The notes beneath the pieces were generated by a model. That model was not told where the DNA came from and did not search any database. It saw only the letters and a program-made list of their open reading frames with translations. This document shows positions 63,953 through 64,000 of a stretch of 64,000 nt of DNA, one piece after another. Every line of letters starts with the position of its first letter. Position 1 is the stretch's first letter. The DNA lies in NCBI RefSeq assembly GCF_003226325.1, contig NZ_PDOD01000002.1:744001-808000 (forward strand). Direction: 5' to 3'. Both the position numbers and the translations under genes were made by a program. This stretch comes from Salipaludibacillus keqinensis. Lineage in GTDB: Bacteria > Bacillota > Bacilli > Bacillales > Salisediminibacteriaceae.

Positions 63953-64000
63953 GATATTTCCTCCTTTATTATCACTTCAACACTCCTATTTAAAACCTTA

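Overview
The window is a 64 kb stretch of low-GC Firmicute chromosome. Gene order is essentially that of the Bacillus subtilis spoVID-hem-lon-clpX-tig-rph-gerM-racE-gerE-sdh-lysC-uvrC-trxA-etf-lcfA-mutSB-polX-zapA-rnhC-pheT region. Spore genes (spoVID, ysxE, gerM, gerE, lonB) show an endospore former. Acid-rich proteins, a Ktr-type K+ channel and local gene insertions would fit a moderately halophilic Bacillaceae member (Halobacillus-like); that genus guess is inference, not proof.

Layout. 1-3.8 kb: spore coat and morphogenesis genes (ysxE, a second CotS-like protein, spoVID) and a NUDIX hydrolase. 3.9-6.0 kb: an inserted sigma/anti-sigma pair on the + strand. 6.0-12.5 kb: hemAXCDBL, the glutamate route to uroporphyrinogen, behind a good sigma-A promoter. 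12.7-21.4 kb: a membrane protein, ysxC, lonA, lonB, clpX and tig (GTPase, ATP-dependent proteases, trigger factor). 21.4-23.1 kb: a TPR protein and an unknown membrane-anchored protein. 23.4-23.75 kb: tRNA-Arg, tRNA-Gly and a 32-bp duplicated 5' half of tRNA-Gly. 23.8-28.5 kb: ysnB, ysnA, rph, gerM, racE and a MarR regulator. 28.7-31.9 kb: ptsHI with glcT and a GlcT-type RNA antiterminator/terminator, not placed here in B. subtilis. 32.0-36.0 kb: gerE, ysmA and sdhCAB. 36.4-41.9 kb: a KtrB-like K+ transporter, yslB and a MarR-MMPL exporter cassette. 42.0-45.4 kb: lysC with a possible atypical lysine riboswitch, then uvrC. 45.6-54.1 kb: trxA, etfA, etfB, fadB, fadR and two adjacent acyl-CoA ligase genes, making up fatty-acid beta-oxidation. 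54.4-61.2 kb: a 27-codon small ORF, yshE, mutSB, polX, cvpA, zapA and rnhC. 61.3-64 kb: an alternating 21-bp tandem repeat and pheT.

How they work together. Fatty-acid oxidation feeds electrons through EtfAB and acetyl-CoA through the TCA cycle/SdhCAB. A perfect FadR-type operator lies not only at fadR but also in front of the acyl-CoA thioesterase gene ysmA beside sdhB, suggesting a wider FadR circuit. Sugar phosphotransfer (ptsHI) appears to be controlled in cis by the neighbouring GlcT.

Most of the window is conserved core. I found no phage, insertion sequence, CRISPR array or defence island. The parts worth a second look are the regulatory RNA and operator sites, the tRNA-half duplication, the tandem repeat, the small ORF and the inserted sigma/anti-sigma and MarR/MMPL cassettes. 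All promoter, operator and homology calls were made by eye.
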